Source: a virus. From it: 30,390 nucleotides of DNA. Numbering within the stretch: the stretch's first letter is position 1; the number at the start of each line of letters is the position of its first letter. This document shows positions 7,327 to 17,800 of this stretch, piece by piece. Below the pieces are notes generated by a model. It worked only from the letters and a program-made list of their open reading frames with translations, did not search any database and was not told where the DNA came from. The stretch covers positions 1-30,390 of the IMG/VR virus record IMGVR_UViG_3300008459_000245. The stretch is one strand, 5' to 3'. A program made the position numbers and the translations under genes.

Positions 7327-10313
7327 TAGCTTTCAAGACAATTAATACTTATATTTATTCCCGAATTCAAAGAGAGAACTTCGTTGAAATTTCTTTCCGT
7401 ACAAGTTAGACTTGTAATAGTCAATTCGTTTCCATTTAGGAAGAATGTAAAACCATAATCATATAGTTGTGGAAGATATTCAATAAGAGCATTTCTCCAC
7501 ATTGTATTTGTTGGTACATCAGTTAGTCCATACCCCTCATAGAATTGTTCTTGGATTATAATATCCCCACCAATTCTTAAATCAACGTACCAACTACTTT
7601 GTACCGAATTTGTAATACAATCATTTAATGTCAAACCACTTTGTGCCAACATTTTATTGACTCTATTTGACAATATACTACTGAAGTTACTTACATCTAC
7701 ATCCCCATTCAACCACGGAAATATATTAAAGTCAGTGTACTCAGTTGTACAGTTATAATCAAAAATATTTGATATTATAAAACAAGGTTCAACAGGTACA
7801 GGAAGGAATTGACAACCTCTTTGTCTTCTATATACAAATTTCTGTCTTTGGAAAATTGAGTTTTCCATTCTGACACCTGTATTCCAAATTGTTGTTGCTG
7901 GAAACATCTGTTCAACCAATGTCATCCAATATGGATTGATTCCATTAACGTAATCAATCAATTTCTGATAGGTATATTTGTTATTTGGTATTCCTACGGT
8001 ACTTTCAGACTCAATATATTTCCAAAATATTGATTGTAGAGTTGGATAGCCTCCCGTTTTACCATCTGTAATATATTGACGGTTTCTTACATTAATCATG
8101 TTCTCCCAAAAAGTCTGAGAAAACTCGAAGAATGTTTTTTTCTTTGGCTGAGGATTAACAAAGGTACTATCAACCCCACCTGGCACAGGATAGCCGACTG
8201 TCAAACCTGACTCAGGAATTGGATAATCATATCTTCTTGATTGGTCCCACACATCATAAACTAAACCTTGAGATGGGTTCAAAAACAAATCAACATTCTT
8301 TACATTGAGAACTAACTTCTCATTATCCACAAAGTAGTACGCATTGTAGTCAGCGTTTGTCGATACTCTGATTTTTGAATCATCTTCTAGCCAAGATTTA
8401 TTATTGTCAACAACTTTTTTCAATTTGAATCCCTCATTCATATAAGGAAAATCTCTAAATCTATTCAAATATAATTGCCCGTAAGTGAATGGTTGTAATT
8501 GAGTTTGAATATCAAAGTTTTGACCTGTATATATTTGCCCCGTGACAGTTACTTGGTCAGGACTTCTATGAGTTGGGGTAGATTCATACCACCCTGCTCC
8601 CAATTGAAAGAAATAGGTTTCAGTGTTTACGGGAGCTTTTGGGAAACCTTCAGTATCAACGGGGTAATCAACGAGTCTCGTATTAACATCTTGATAAGTT
8701 GCAGTCGAAGTGAACGCACTGAATGTTTGTCCTTTAATTTTATATGTTAAACCTGGTATAAAACTCGGAGTATTCTGAACATAAGTACCTCCCGAAATGG
8801 ATGCCCATTGAGTGGTAAACTGTTCCATATTAATTTTTTGGTCAGCTAAGTAAATGTGCTCATTGTATTCAATCAATGAATCAGGAGCACCAATAAGTCT
8901 CATAAGAAATTCAACCGAACGTCTTGTACCTTTTGATTTGAATAAATAAGATGCGTTAAGAATAAGGTTACGATAGAATGCGTAATTCAATTCTGTCGGA
9001 GTCAATGCCCTTGCATATCCAGGATAAGTTGGAGTCGAGGTATTTCCGAAAACCGAACTCAAGAAATCTTCATTCGTTATTGGAGAGAAGTTGGAAGTCC
9101 ATCCCAATGTTTGTGCTAAATTCACTAACAACTGAGACGGAATATCGTTCGATGGATTATAATTGACTGAGTTCATAAATGCTAATGCATCTATAAATTG
9201 TTTGATTTGGTCAAAACTTCTTCCGTAAATTTGGAATATCTTTTCTACCTTTCGACCCAAAGTATCGAATTCTTTCAGGGAATCTGAAACTAAAAATCTA
9301 GAAACCAAGTTGGTTTTAAAAGTATCTAAATTAACTGCAATTGATTCCAACTGAGTCAAGTAGTCCTCGAAAAGAAAAGATTTAATATCCAAGTTCCAAG
9401 GCCCCTCTTTCGGCCACGTCACTTGTTGATAATTTGTGAAAAACTGACCTGCTTCATTTTGTTGGGGCACTTGGAATACTGCAGTATATTCAGGCCTAAC
9501 AAGTCTATTCAATAAAAACTTTTGAACTTCGTCAAAATTTTCTGCGAATATCCTATCTACAACAATATCATTAGGTCTTACTTGAAAATTTTCAAATATT
9601 GTGGTTGCGGTTTTCCCAAATGGTGCTCCTGAAACTATAAATTCGATATAACCTGATGAAAGTGTTGGAGATGGAATAAATGATACAACATTATATATGT
9701 TGTCATTTATTGAAATACAATAATCCAAGTAAGTATTATACAAATTTCTATATGGTGAAACCAATATCTCTCTCACAGAGAGATTAGTTGTTGCACTGAG
9801 TGAATAATCAATATCAAAGGGATTGTTAATTCTACTTGTATCGATTCTGAACGTAGTTTCGTCTGCAGTATTATTGTAAGATATATTATAGGCTGTTGCA
9901 CCAGTCACGAAGTCTTCATTGTTGAATTGAATATTCAAAGATGCTGGAAATCTATGAATAATTTCTGTGACTGATACTTGGAATCTCTTGCTCAAAGACC
10001 CATACATTGAGAAATTTAGTACTTGCGAAACATCATAGTTTGGATAAACCCTAAATTGTGTTGCAATAATCCTACGACTCTCTTCTAAATTACTAATATC
10101 TAATCCATCCAAACCGATTGGGTCAGAGAAGGCTCCTATGTTGAAATCTCTGGTAGTTCTTTCTGTTACAGATGTTGTGAACTCAAAGTTTCCTTGCGTA
10201 AGTCCTCCACCTTCCACTGTTTGTAATCCAACAATGTTGTCAGAGAAAGTTGCCGCCCCACTACCTGGCCTTGGCGGATAGAAAAATTTAGTAGTCCTTT
10301 GAGTAGTAGCCAT
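7326..10313 (-). CDS. Large tail/baseplate protein with a tail protein I-like region
   Basis: The 995-residue product begins MATTQRTTKFFYPPRPGSGA. The stretch around residues 340-480 is helical and ends in YLFKSKGTRRSVEFLMRLIG (about 456-475), which resembles the segment of the P2 tail protein I family that reads roughly 'Y-KGT-ual--ll'. That family caps the baseplate wedge in contractile tails. The match is short, so this is a suggestion. The N-terminal third is probably beta-rich. The last ~90 residues share motifs with the C-terminus of the next gene product (VPT--W near the middle, then an N-x-(Q/E)-(I/L)-T-I strand, then a C-L near the end). It overlaps both neighbours by one base (TAATG), so expression is likely coupled. 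A connector between baseplate and adhesins is my best reading. Confidence 0.8.
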   Translation of the reverse strand: MATTQRTTKFFYPPRPGSGAATFSDNIVGLQTVEGGGLTQGNFEFTTSVTERTTRDFNIGAFSDPIGLDGLDISNLEESRRIIATQFRVYPNYDVSQVLNFSMYGSLSKRFQVSVTEIIHRFPASLNIQFNNEDFVTGATAYNISYNNTADETTFRIDTSRINNPFDIDYSLSATTNLSVREILVSPYRNLYNTYLDYCISINDNIYNVVSFIPSPTLSSGYIEFIVSGAPFGKTATTIFENFQVRPNDIVVDRIFAENFDEVQKFLLNRLVRPEYTAVFQVPQQNEAGQFFTNYQQVTWPKEGPWNLDIKSFLFEDYLTQLESIAVNLDTFKTNLVSRFLVSDSLKEFDTLGRKVEKIFQIYGRSFDQIKQFIDALAFMNSVNYNPSNDIPSQLLVNLAQTLGWTSNFSPITNEDFLSSVFGNTSTPTYPGYARALTPTELNYAFYRNLILNASYLFKSKGTRRSVEFLMRLIGAPDSLIEYNEHIYLADQKINMEQFTTQWASISGGTYVQNTPSFIPGLTYKIKGQTFSAFTSTATYQDVNTRLVDYPVDTEGFPKAPVNTETYFFQLGAGWYESTPTHRSPDQVTVTGQIYTGQNFDIQTQLQPFTYGQLYLNRFRDFPYMNEGFKLKKVVDNNKSWLEDDSKIRVSTNADYNAYYFVDNEKLVLNVKNVDLFLNPSQGLVYDVWDQSRRYDYPIPESGLTVGYPVPGGVDSTFVNPQPKKKTFFEFSQTFWENMINVRNRQYITDGKTGGYPTLQSIFWKYIESESTVGIPNNKYTYQKLIDYVNGINPYWMTLVEQMFPATTIWNTGVRMENSIFQRQKFVYRRQRGCQFLPVPVEPCFIISNIFDYNCTTEYTDFNIFPWLNGDVDVSNFSSILSNRVNKMLAQSGLTLNDCITNSVQSSWYVDLRIGGDIIIQEQFYEGYGLTDVPTNTMWRNALIEYLPQLYDYGFTFFLNGNELTITSLTCTERNFNEVLSLNSGINISINCLES

Positions 10314-11221
10314 TAATTAGTGATATTTGTAAAGTTTTTACTGAAATCAATATTGTTTCCTCTACTTTGTCTAACCTCATAAAGAAGAGCATTAAATTGG
10401 TCTCTAATTTCGTAAAGGTTGTATTGTCTGTATATGTTGTTATTCGCATCGTAGATGGTGTAAATTCCATCATCAATTGATTTAGTTTGATTACCATAAA
10501 GAGCAATTGCAAGAGACGAAATATCATATTCAACCATTTCAATCTCCACAGAAACAGGATTGAAAAATGTATTAGTTATGACAATATCTTGATCTGGCTG
10601 TCCAATGTATGGAGTTGAATTTGGTTTGTTTGTTGGTGATGAAGATGGTGAAAGAGTCAAGAAAATTAAATTCGAATCTCCCTCCACATACCTGTATCTT
10701 ATAGCCTTTTGAGTAGTATTGACTTCGTTTGTTACGACAGGCTCGCAAAAGAAACTTGATGTTACAACTCGGAAAAAGTTGGGAATTCTCGACCCGTCAG
10801 GATTCAAATATTCTACTCTGAATCCAACTAATCCTTGTTGAACAAATTTATTTTGATATTGGGTTGGTACATCAGTAACATCAATTACAATTCCTTTCAC
10901 ATTTGGTAGTGCACTTAACACACCACAATCAGTTATTACAGTTCTTATTTCCGCAGGTCTTATATATAAGGTGTAAATTCCCAACGCATTAAATTGGTTT
11001 GCAGGAAGAGTCAAATTATAAAGTCCACCCAAAACTTCCACACCAGGAGTTCCACCAGTCTCAGTGTTTGCGAAGTAAGGTCGTAATATAGTCTGTGCGT
11101 CCAACTTAGTTAATACAAATTGGTCTGTCACATCCCTTGTAGGAGTATAGTTCATAATAATTTCTACATCCGCTGGTGAAACATCTGAAGGTCTTATTGT
11201 ACCGTATGAGCCGATTGCCAT
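10313..11221 (-). CDS. Tail/baseplate structural protein, unknown family
   Basis: The 302-residue product begins MAIGSYGTIRPSDVSPADVE. It looks beta-rich for most of its length, with a Ser/Pro/Asn-rich loop (SPSSSPTNKPNSTPYIG) around residues 192-208 and a short amphipathic helix near the C-terminus (EIRDQFNALLYEVRQSRGNN). No named domain is recognised. It sits between the PKD-domain protein and the 995-residue protein and ends in a one-base TAATG overlap with the latter. It is the first gene after a 40-base gap that contains the TATAAATA motif. A structural role in the tail is inferred from context only. Confidence 0.75.
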   Translation of the reverse strand: MAIGSYGTIRPSDVSPADVEIIMNYTPTRDVTDQFVLTKLDAQTILRPYFANTETGGTPGVEVLGGLYNLTLPANQFNALGIYTLYIRPAEIRTVITDCGVLSALPNVKGIVIDVTDVPTQYQNKFVQQGLVGFRVEYLNPDGSRIPNFFRVVTSSFFCEPVVTNEVNTTQKAIRYRYVEGDSNLIFLTLSPSSSPTNKPNSTPYIGQPDQDIVITNTFFNPVSVEIEMVEYDISSLAIALYGNQTKSIDDGIYTIYDANNNIYRQYNLYEIRDQFNALLYEVRQSRGNNIDFSKNFTNITN

Positions 11222-11237
11222 ATTTTCTTATTTAATT

Positions 11238-11245
11238 TATAAATA
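11238..11245. promoter_or_regulatory. TATAAATA octamer in the gap before the 302-residue gene
   Basis: The plus strand reads TATAAATAGTTTA; the octamer ends 16 bases before the ATG at 11221 and lies in a short gap inside the otherwise tightly packed structural block. It resembles the T4 late promoter in the antisense direction; on the coding strand it is TATTTATA. Confidence 0.35.
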
Positions 11246-11260
11246 GTTTAGTTCTTTTTT

Positions 11261-12355
11261 TCAATTGGTACTTTCTTTATTAACCACATTAAAAAATCCA
11301 TACCCATAGTTAATCATATCTCCCAAATTATCTACCTCACCTAATCTCAAAACTCGTTCATAGGCACTATTTTTTCCCCTTTCCACAAAAACATTAGTTT
11401 GAATCTGTGGTTGGTCAATGACTTTGAGAAGTACCTCATCTTTCGTAATTGGTACTGCTGTAAGATTATTCGAGGTAAATCCCGATGATTGTTGGAAAAA
11501 TATTGTAGTCCCGTCTTTATAATCATAATAATTGACACCTGTTATTGTGTAAGCAGTATATACAGGATTTATATCAGATACTGCCCCCCATATTTGTCCA
11601 TTACTTATTACAGGAACTCCAACTCTGAATTTCGGGCTACCATAGAACGCCAATTCATTTATTCTTGATTTAGTATTTCCTGAGACAGTGAATGGTACTG
11701 TTACATAATTGTTCGATGTTTGTGCCGAAACTTCATTCACCGCATCTCCTGAGAAAATATAATTGTATGACACAGGTGTTCCAATCCAATTTCCAGTCGC
11801 GGGAGCAAAGAATGACTCACCTTGAGGATTGAATATTACAACATCTGAAAACGGAACATTTATAGTTTTGGAAACCCTTGTTATTCCCCATGGATTTGTT
11901 TGCTCCAACGTGATGGTATATTGTCTTGTTGCGGTGGGATAAGTGTGAGTTATTGAATTTGGAGCATAGTTGGTAATTGTTTGTTTCGGACTTCCATCTC
12001 CCCAATCAACTCTATAAACTGATAATTCCAAAAACTTTTGAAATTCGTCCGATGTATTATACACATTCCAAACATAAGGTTGGCTTGTTGTGGATGAAAA
12101 TAAAAAGTTTGTCACCACATCTTTTTGTAACACTGCCCCATCGAAAGGACTATAATATCCCGCATCAACCGCAGTTTGTCTCAACAAAATGTTTACAGAT
12201 AAACCAGTCAATATTGAAGTCCCACTTGGCCCCGAACTAACCACTTGAGTCATTGCAGAGTAAACCCCAACAGGAGTACCCTTATAATCCACAACAGATA
12301 AATCTCCTCTGATATTCTCGGGTGAAACTATGAATCTATAAGTATCCTGTGACAT
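11261..12355 (-). CDS. Tail structural protein with a PKD domain
   Basis: The 364-residue product has a clear PKD-type Ig-like domain at about residues 113-168. The diagnostic parts are YRVDWGDGSPKQTI, then HTYP, then YTITLEQTNPWGITR, matching the WGDGS...HTYp...Y-ItL---N--G pattern of the family. PKD domains mediate protein or carbohydrate contacts and occur in surface proteins and phage virion proteins. The C-terminal ~45 residues contain a compact motif, VERGKNSAYERVLRLGEVDN followed by GYGFFNV, that looks like an assembly interface; I do not know its family. The start overlaps the upstream stop by one base (TAATG). Virion location is inferred from the surrounding baseplate genes. Confidence 0.8.
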   Translation of the reverse strand: MSQDTYRFIVSPENIRGDLSVVDYKGTPVGVYSAMTQVVSSGPSGTSILTGLSVNILLRQTAVDAGYYSPFDGAVLQKDVVTNFLFSSTTSQPYVWNVYNTSDEFQKFLELSVYRVDWGDGSPKQTITNYAPNSITHTYPTATRQYTITLEQTNPWGITRVSKTINVPFSDVVIFNPQGESFFAPATGNWIGTPVSYNYIFSGDAVNEVSAQTSNNYVTVPFTVSGNTKSRINELAFYGSPKFRVGVPVISNGQIWGAVSDINPVYTAYTITGVNYYDYKDGTTIFFQQSSGFTSNNLTAVPITKDEVLLKVIDQPQIQTNVFVERGKNSAYERVLRLGEVDNLGDMINYGYGFFNVVNKESTN

Positions 12356-13185
12356 TACTGTGGTGGATTAACGTACTCATACCATTTTATGGGAATATTT
12401 GTTCCCAACCTTTGACCAGTTGTATTCAATACTTCGTAAGTTTGTTTTTCATAATTCAACTTTACCGTGTAATAAAAGTATTGTGTGTTATCAAAAGCAT
12501 ATTTGTTTCCAACCAAAAGAGCTTGTGGTCCATTTGTCAAATCAACTTGACTTGCACCTCTACCCGTCATCATTTTAGTAAACTGACCTGTTTTTGCGTT
12601 GAAAAACTTTGCTGTCATATAGAATGTATCGATGTCTAAAAAGTTTCTTTTTTTCAACCAATAAAAAAAGAACCCTTCTTTGTCCCCAACATAATCTAAA
12701 ACATACTTAGGTTTTCTAATATTGACCAAAGTTCTTTGCATTTGAGTTTCCATAAACAATCCCTGTTGAGTTGGAAGAATTACAGTTACATAATTCTTTT
12801 GTTGTTTTTCATCAGGGGTGTCATAAAAATCTAACTTGAAGAAAGAGTTTGAAAAATTATTTTCATAATAATAAACCTCCTGAGGAGTGAACCCCTCACT
12901 CAAATAATTGATTCTCCAATTGGCCAAATCATTCAATGAACCTCCAGAGTAAAAATAAAATTCATAATTGATTGCTGTAGCATCAGTCGTTCCTGTTGCA
13001 GGAGAGTGAGCAAACCTCGAAACTTCAAAGTCTCTACCTTTACCTATGACATCTTCAATTATTTTGGTTTCATACTCGTCAATTGCCAAGTCTAAACCCA
13101 AGTAATCCCATTTGAGTTCTACAGGAATGTTGATTTGTTTATCAACAATCGCATCTTGTCTAATCACGAATTTATTCACACTCAT
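12355..13185 (-). CDS. Tail/baseplate structural protein, unknown family
   Basis: I start this gene at the ATG at 13185 (MSVNKFVIRQDAIVDKQINI; 276 residues). A TTG one codon upstream is possible but unnecessary. The ATG lies 14 bases inside the upstream gene, whose last codons share the sequence ATGAGTGTGAATAA, a typical coupling arrangement. The product is mixed alpha/beta with many Tyr and Phe residues, including YEFYFYSGGSLNDLANWRIN and an ETQMQRTLVNIRKPKYVLDY segment near the middle. It has no signal peptide or membrane segment. No named family is recognised; the structural role comes from its place between two other virion genes. Confidence 0.75.
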   Translation of the reverse strand: MSVNKFVIRQDAIVDKQINIPVELKWDYLGLDLAIDEYETKIIEDVIGKGRDFEVSRFAHSPATGTTDATAINYEFYFYSGGSLNDLANWRINYLSEGFTPQEVYYYENNFSNSFFKLDFYDTPDEKQQKNYVTVILPTQQGLFMETQMQRTLVNIRKPKYVLDYVGDKEGFFFYWLKKRNFLDIDTFYMTAKFFNAKTGQFTKMMTGRGASQVDLTNGPQALLVGNKYAFDNTQYFYYTVKLNYEKQTYEVLNTTGQRLGTNIPIKWYEYVNPPQ

Positions 13186-14869
13186 CAATCAACGGTTTAA
13201 GAGCAAAATCAAATCCTTCAAGATTATCATTGTAATTTATTCCTTCAGGAATCAATCTGAATATTACCTGAGTATAAGGATAATGGGCTGAATTCAAATA
13301 TGGATAATCAACTCCACGTCCTAAGTTGTCAATAAATCCATAGGTATAAATATCCCTCCATCTGAACTGTTGGTCAGCATTAGAATAAAACGCCCAACTC
13401 GGTACATTGTCAATCTGCCCCAAATTAGCGGTTTCAATATAATCTGAGAATACTTTCAGTACCATTGGGTTATGAGGGTTATAATAATAACCTGGTGAAT
13501 TGGTTGAAAAATTGTTCGTAGTTTGGAATACGTCTTGATTGAATTTTACTTTGTGATAATATTTTGCGACAACCCTCTCGGTTTGTTCATAATCATTCCA
13601 CTCACAGAAATCACCATCCATCGCATCACCAGCTTTCAAATCCAAATTGTAATAGAAAGTTTTTCTCACTCCATTTGATAGAGTATATGCCGACACAGGA
13701 ATTGTTGTATTTGACTTTTCATTATTTAAATCCCACCATGGATTTGTATTTTTAGATAAATTGAATTCCCATCCTTGTTTTAATCCAACCCCTCTGAATG
13801 GCTGATTGAAATACCCTGAATATCCTTTATTGATTATTGTCAAACTTATTTCATTCAATGGTCTTTTTTGGTTGTCTCGTAATCCAGCAAAGTCCAAGTC
13901 ATAATTTGATGTTATGTCATAAGCATTCGAACTCGATCTCTGTGAGACCCTAGTAACATTATTTGGTGTTATGGAACTATATTCCAATTTTTTTTCTTCA
14001 TCGAAAACATTTTTTTCAAATCCAGCCTTTGTGATGGCTAAGTCAGTTAGATTTGTTATGATTTTATATTTTTTTACATAGTATTTCGATTTTGTTTCAG
14101 TCAAATTACTTGGGTTTATTACCCTTCTAAAAGTTCCAATAGTTCCACTATTAAAAGTCGATCCAGTAAATCCAATGTTAAATAAATTAAAAATGTATTC
14201 TCTACTACCAAATAATCCATTACCCAATGAGAATACCTGAAAAATATTACTTCCTCTATAACTAAAAGAAAGTTCAACATACTCCCCTATAGTTAATCCA
14301 TGAGGAGCAATACATACGAACGAAACCAAACCATTACCGTTTCGGGTTGTACTCGTAATCGAAAAAGGAATTCCACTCGAAGCAATCCAATTCACATCGT
14401 TATTTGTTCTCGAATAATATGTAAGTTGCTTGTTTCCATCATTCTCATGTGGATATGTCAAGTAATACATCCAATTATATGTGTAAGCACTTTTCGCTTT
14501 ATATTGAAAATGGTTGTCCGATACATCAGGTCTGTAAAAATCAAACTCATAATATTGTGGGAACCCTCTCCAAATTCCACTTTCTTTTGAAGAAGATGGA
14601 TTAGTATAGTATAAATTATATTGGAATGGAAGATAGTTTGTTGAACCCGTATAAGTGTTGTCGTACAAATATGTAATCTTAAATGTTGGTCTGAATATAG
14701 TATTCGCTTGTCTTTCATCATCATAAACTTGCGCTAAGTTCAATGTTGATGTACGATCATACTCAGTAATCTCCTGACTTTGCTGTTGGAGTGTTATTGA
14801 CACTTCCTCATCTAAAGATGGAGCTCCCTTATATCTTTGACCACTAGGTATTATTGTATACTTATTCAT
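13172..14869 (-). CDS. Tail/baseplate structural protein, unknown family
   Basis: The 565-residue product begins MNKYTIIPSGQRYKGAPSLD. It is aromatic-rich and mainly beta by eye. A segment at about residues 187-200, APHGLTIGEYVELS, is of the 'PHGL--GD-V-ls' type that recurs in phage virion proteins and suggests a small beta-barrel or sandwich insertion; this is a weak pointer. No catalytic motif was seen. The start ATG overlaps the end of the 1613-residue gene by eight bases (ATGAATAA), so the two are probably coupled. By order it lies two genes after the gp6-like gene, roughly where T4 carries gp8, but I see no sequence reason to equate them. Confidence 0.75.
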   Translation of the reverse strand: MNKYTIIPSGQRYKGAPSLDEEVSITLQQQSQEITEYDRTSTLNLAQVYDDERQANTIFRPTFKITYLYDNTYTGSTNYLPFQYNLYYTNPSSSKESGIWRGFPQYYEFDFYRPDVSDNHFQYKAKSAYTYNWMYYLTYPHENDGNKQLTYYSRTNNDVNWIASSGIPFSITSTTRNGNGLVSFVCIAPHGLTIGEYVELSFSYRGSNIFQVFSLGNGLFGSREYIFNLFNIGFTGSTFNSGTIGTFRRVINPSNLTETKSKYYVKKYKIITNLTDLAITKAGFEKNVFDEEKKLEYSSITPNNVTRVSQRSSSNAYDITSNYDLDFAGLRDNQKRPLNEISLTIINKGYSGYFNQPFRGVGLKQGWEFNLSKNTNPWWDLNNEKSNTTIPVSAYTLSNGVRKTFYYNLDLKAGDAMDGDFCEWNDYEQTERVVAKYYHKVKFNQDVFQTTNNFSTNSPGYYYNPHNPMVLKVFSDYIETANLGQIDNVPSWAFYSNADQQFRWRDIYTYGFIDNLGRGVDYPYLNSAHYPYTQVIFRLIPEGINYNDNLEGFDFALKPLIDECE

Positions 14870-17800
14870 CTACAGAATATTTCCTTTTGAATTTATCTAA
14901 AGCTGTCTCTCCTAAAACGGTTCCGAAATAGAATTGGAATGGTGCCCCAACAACAAATTTTTGTTTTAAAGCTCCAGTCGCAGAATACGTTCCATCTCCA
15001 ACTGTTCCGTTTACATTGAATATGTATCCACGTGCATTCAAATCGTTCGACTCAGAGTTGTTACTCCAAAAATATGGTGTGTCTGGAGAATATCTGTCCA
15101 ATGATTGGAATCTCGAGTTTTGAACAATATCAGAAAATGAAGTTGCCCAGTCATTATACTGATTACCAAATATTAGATTAGTATTATTCAATTTCCATTG
15201 ATAAAATGGTACAATTTGAGATTTGATTCCATATGGATATGGATAATATCCTACATCATCTGTCCCTCTGAAATTGATTCTTCCTGGAGTCAAATAATCT
15301 TTGGTTTGCAAATCCTCAGTTGTTGAAGAAAACCATACAGCAATTGTTGGATTACTTGCGGTTCCTAATATTTGTGTAGGTTGGTTGGTCGCACCAGAGA
15401 CACTATCATAATATTCTGGAGAATAGTTGATATTTCCGATTTCACTATTGATAGACATAAGTTGAGCAAGGTCACCATCAATTCTTTTTTGGCGTCTTGA
15501 GAATAACTGATTTATTCCATTGTCTCCCGAAGAAATTAAATCCCTCAAAAATTTATCATCCGTTATTCTCGAAATCACAAATAAGTTCACCAAATCTGAC
15601 GTGTCACCATAACTAGTTGGATTGATGTTAGGGATAATGTAACCTCTTGTTGATGTATCAAAAGTAATTTCAGAATAAAAATAATCTTTCATCCCCATGT
15701 TTATTACTGTTGTAGGGAACAATAAGTTCACAGTGTTAAGAGAATTAACGTTGTTTGTCAACTTCCCGACAAATTTGTTTGTTGTAAGATTATACGGACT
15801 ACTTCTATAATAAAAATTGTTACTATCTCTATTATAATAAACTACATCTTCACAAAACCTTACTTGACTTATTTGATTTTGTTTGTTGTAAAAAGTGTCT
15901 ACTTGTATTGGGAAGAAATATAATGAACCATTAATCCAATTATTCATGAAAGACTGAGATAAGACTCCTCTACACAATCCATAGAAAAATCTGAATCTGT
16001 ATGCCCACTCATTAAAATTACTTATATCTTTTGATAAGTCAGTTCCAGGTTTTCGAAGGAACATATAACATCCCTCTTCAACCGCATCTTTGGTTGTACA
16101 TTCTTGGTTTATTTCGAAATCACTTCCAAACCCTGTATAACAACTTAACCCTACCATGTTTTCACAATTGAAAGAAGACAAAACTGTCAAATAATTTGGT
16201 TGACCTTCAATGTCTGGAGTCACTATTTCAGCCCCCGTGCTATATGACGCTAAATCAATTGGTTGGTCAGCATCAATAATCTGATAGAATGTAAAATTAT
16301 TATTTTGTTGTAACAATGCGGGGTTTGTTTGCCATGAACTTCCATTTAGACTATCCGATGATGGTAATCTATCAGTTCTCATGACATTTATAACTTTTGA
16401 TGAAATCGACATAGGATTTGCCGATAAAGAAGGATACGCATTCGGAGTGGCATATTGATAGATTACATCTCGATAATTGAAATTAACTGCTAGTAATGTT
16501 GCAATCAACGCTCCAACTGCAAAAATACCAACAACAAATGGGAATAAAAATGGAATTGCCGCCAATGGTAATATTGAAGCAGAAGACCCCAAAATTACCG
16601 CTGACAATGGATTCAATGAAAATGCAGTTATATTTGAAAAAATATAAGACGCACCAGATACATCCTCGGATTCATCGTATTTTGCAGAGTTTTGATTTGG
16701 TGAATAGAAATCATTATTTGTCCTACTCACTACACCAGTCACTCCACCTATATTTTTATCGTTCAATCCTCTAACTCCACTAGTATTTGCATCTAAGCTT
16801 CCATAATAACCGACAGTTGAAGTTGTGAATCCAGAAAAGTTGTCACCTGGAGTAAAAAAGTATGAAGGATAAAACATACCATTCTGATTAAATGGTTGCA
16901 CAGAAATATTGGTCTGTGTCAATTTTTGAATAGGAATATTCAATCTAGTTTGAGCAGTAATTGTTAAACTTGAATCGTCTATGTTTTTTCCGAAAATTCT
17001 ACCTAATGAATACTGATTGGTGTACTTAGGTGAATACGGGTCAACTCCTCGTTGGAGTATAAGAATATATTGGTTTTCAATGTCAGTGAAAGCATCCAAA
17101 GGACTGATAAGAAAATCTTTATCATTTCTACTATATCCTCTTACCGCTCTTTTTCTAGCTAAAATTAATCTTGAAGGAGCTGCGATTACATTTGGAAAAC
17201 ATTCCAAAGTTTCTACGTTCCATATTTTTATTGCATCCGCTACAGTAATTGCCGTAATTACTTGGAAGTATTCTCTATCTTGCGGATATATTTGTCTTGT
17301 TATAGTACTACCAGTTGGTAATGTATATAATACAGTTTGGTCAGTTGTTTGGGTTACAGCATAATCAACATTTATTGTTGTAGCTTGTTGTATTGTAGTA
17401 CCTGTTATTCCATTCACAACCCCGTTGACAGTTTCAGCAGTATATAAAAAATTTCTATCTGTCGTAGTTGCAGGATTGACAGATGTCAACAATTGTCCCG
17501 ACTCATAAAATTGATTCGAAAGAACCGTAATCGTATTATCATAGTGAAACTTTCCGAAATTGGAATTTTGTGCAAAAGTGACTTTTATTTTATTAAGGTT
17601 GTCAAAATAAGTGTTTCTTGTATTGAACACGTTAATACGTTCACCTAAAGTAAGACTTTCAGAAAATGCAAAATGTTTTCTCTCATCAGATTCCTCTGAT
17701 AAGAATCTAACAACAGATGACTTTGGTGTTTTGAATAATGAAAGGTCTGACACGGAATCATTATTTCCTGCCAACGCTTGTGCAAAAATTGAAGATTTTA

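Noticed and set aside
13345-13352. A further TATAAATA octamer
   Set aside because: It lies inside the 565-residue gene with no boundary nearby; in AT-rich DNA chance copies are expected, so I do not call it regulatory. It counts against over-reading the motif.
14458-14724. Short frames on both strands inside the large structural genes (for example 14458-14724, 10288-10542, 20765-21142)
   Set aside because: They lie wholly or largely within well-supported genes in other frames and show no recognisable domain or start context.
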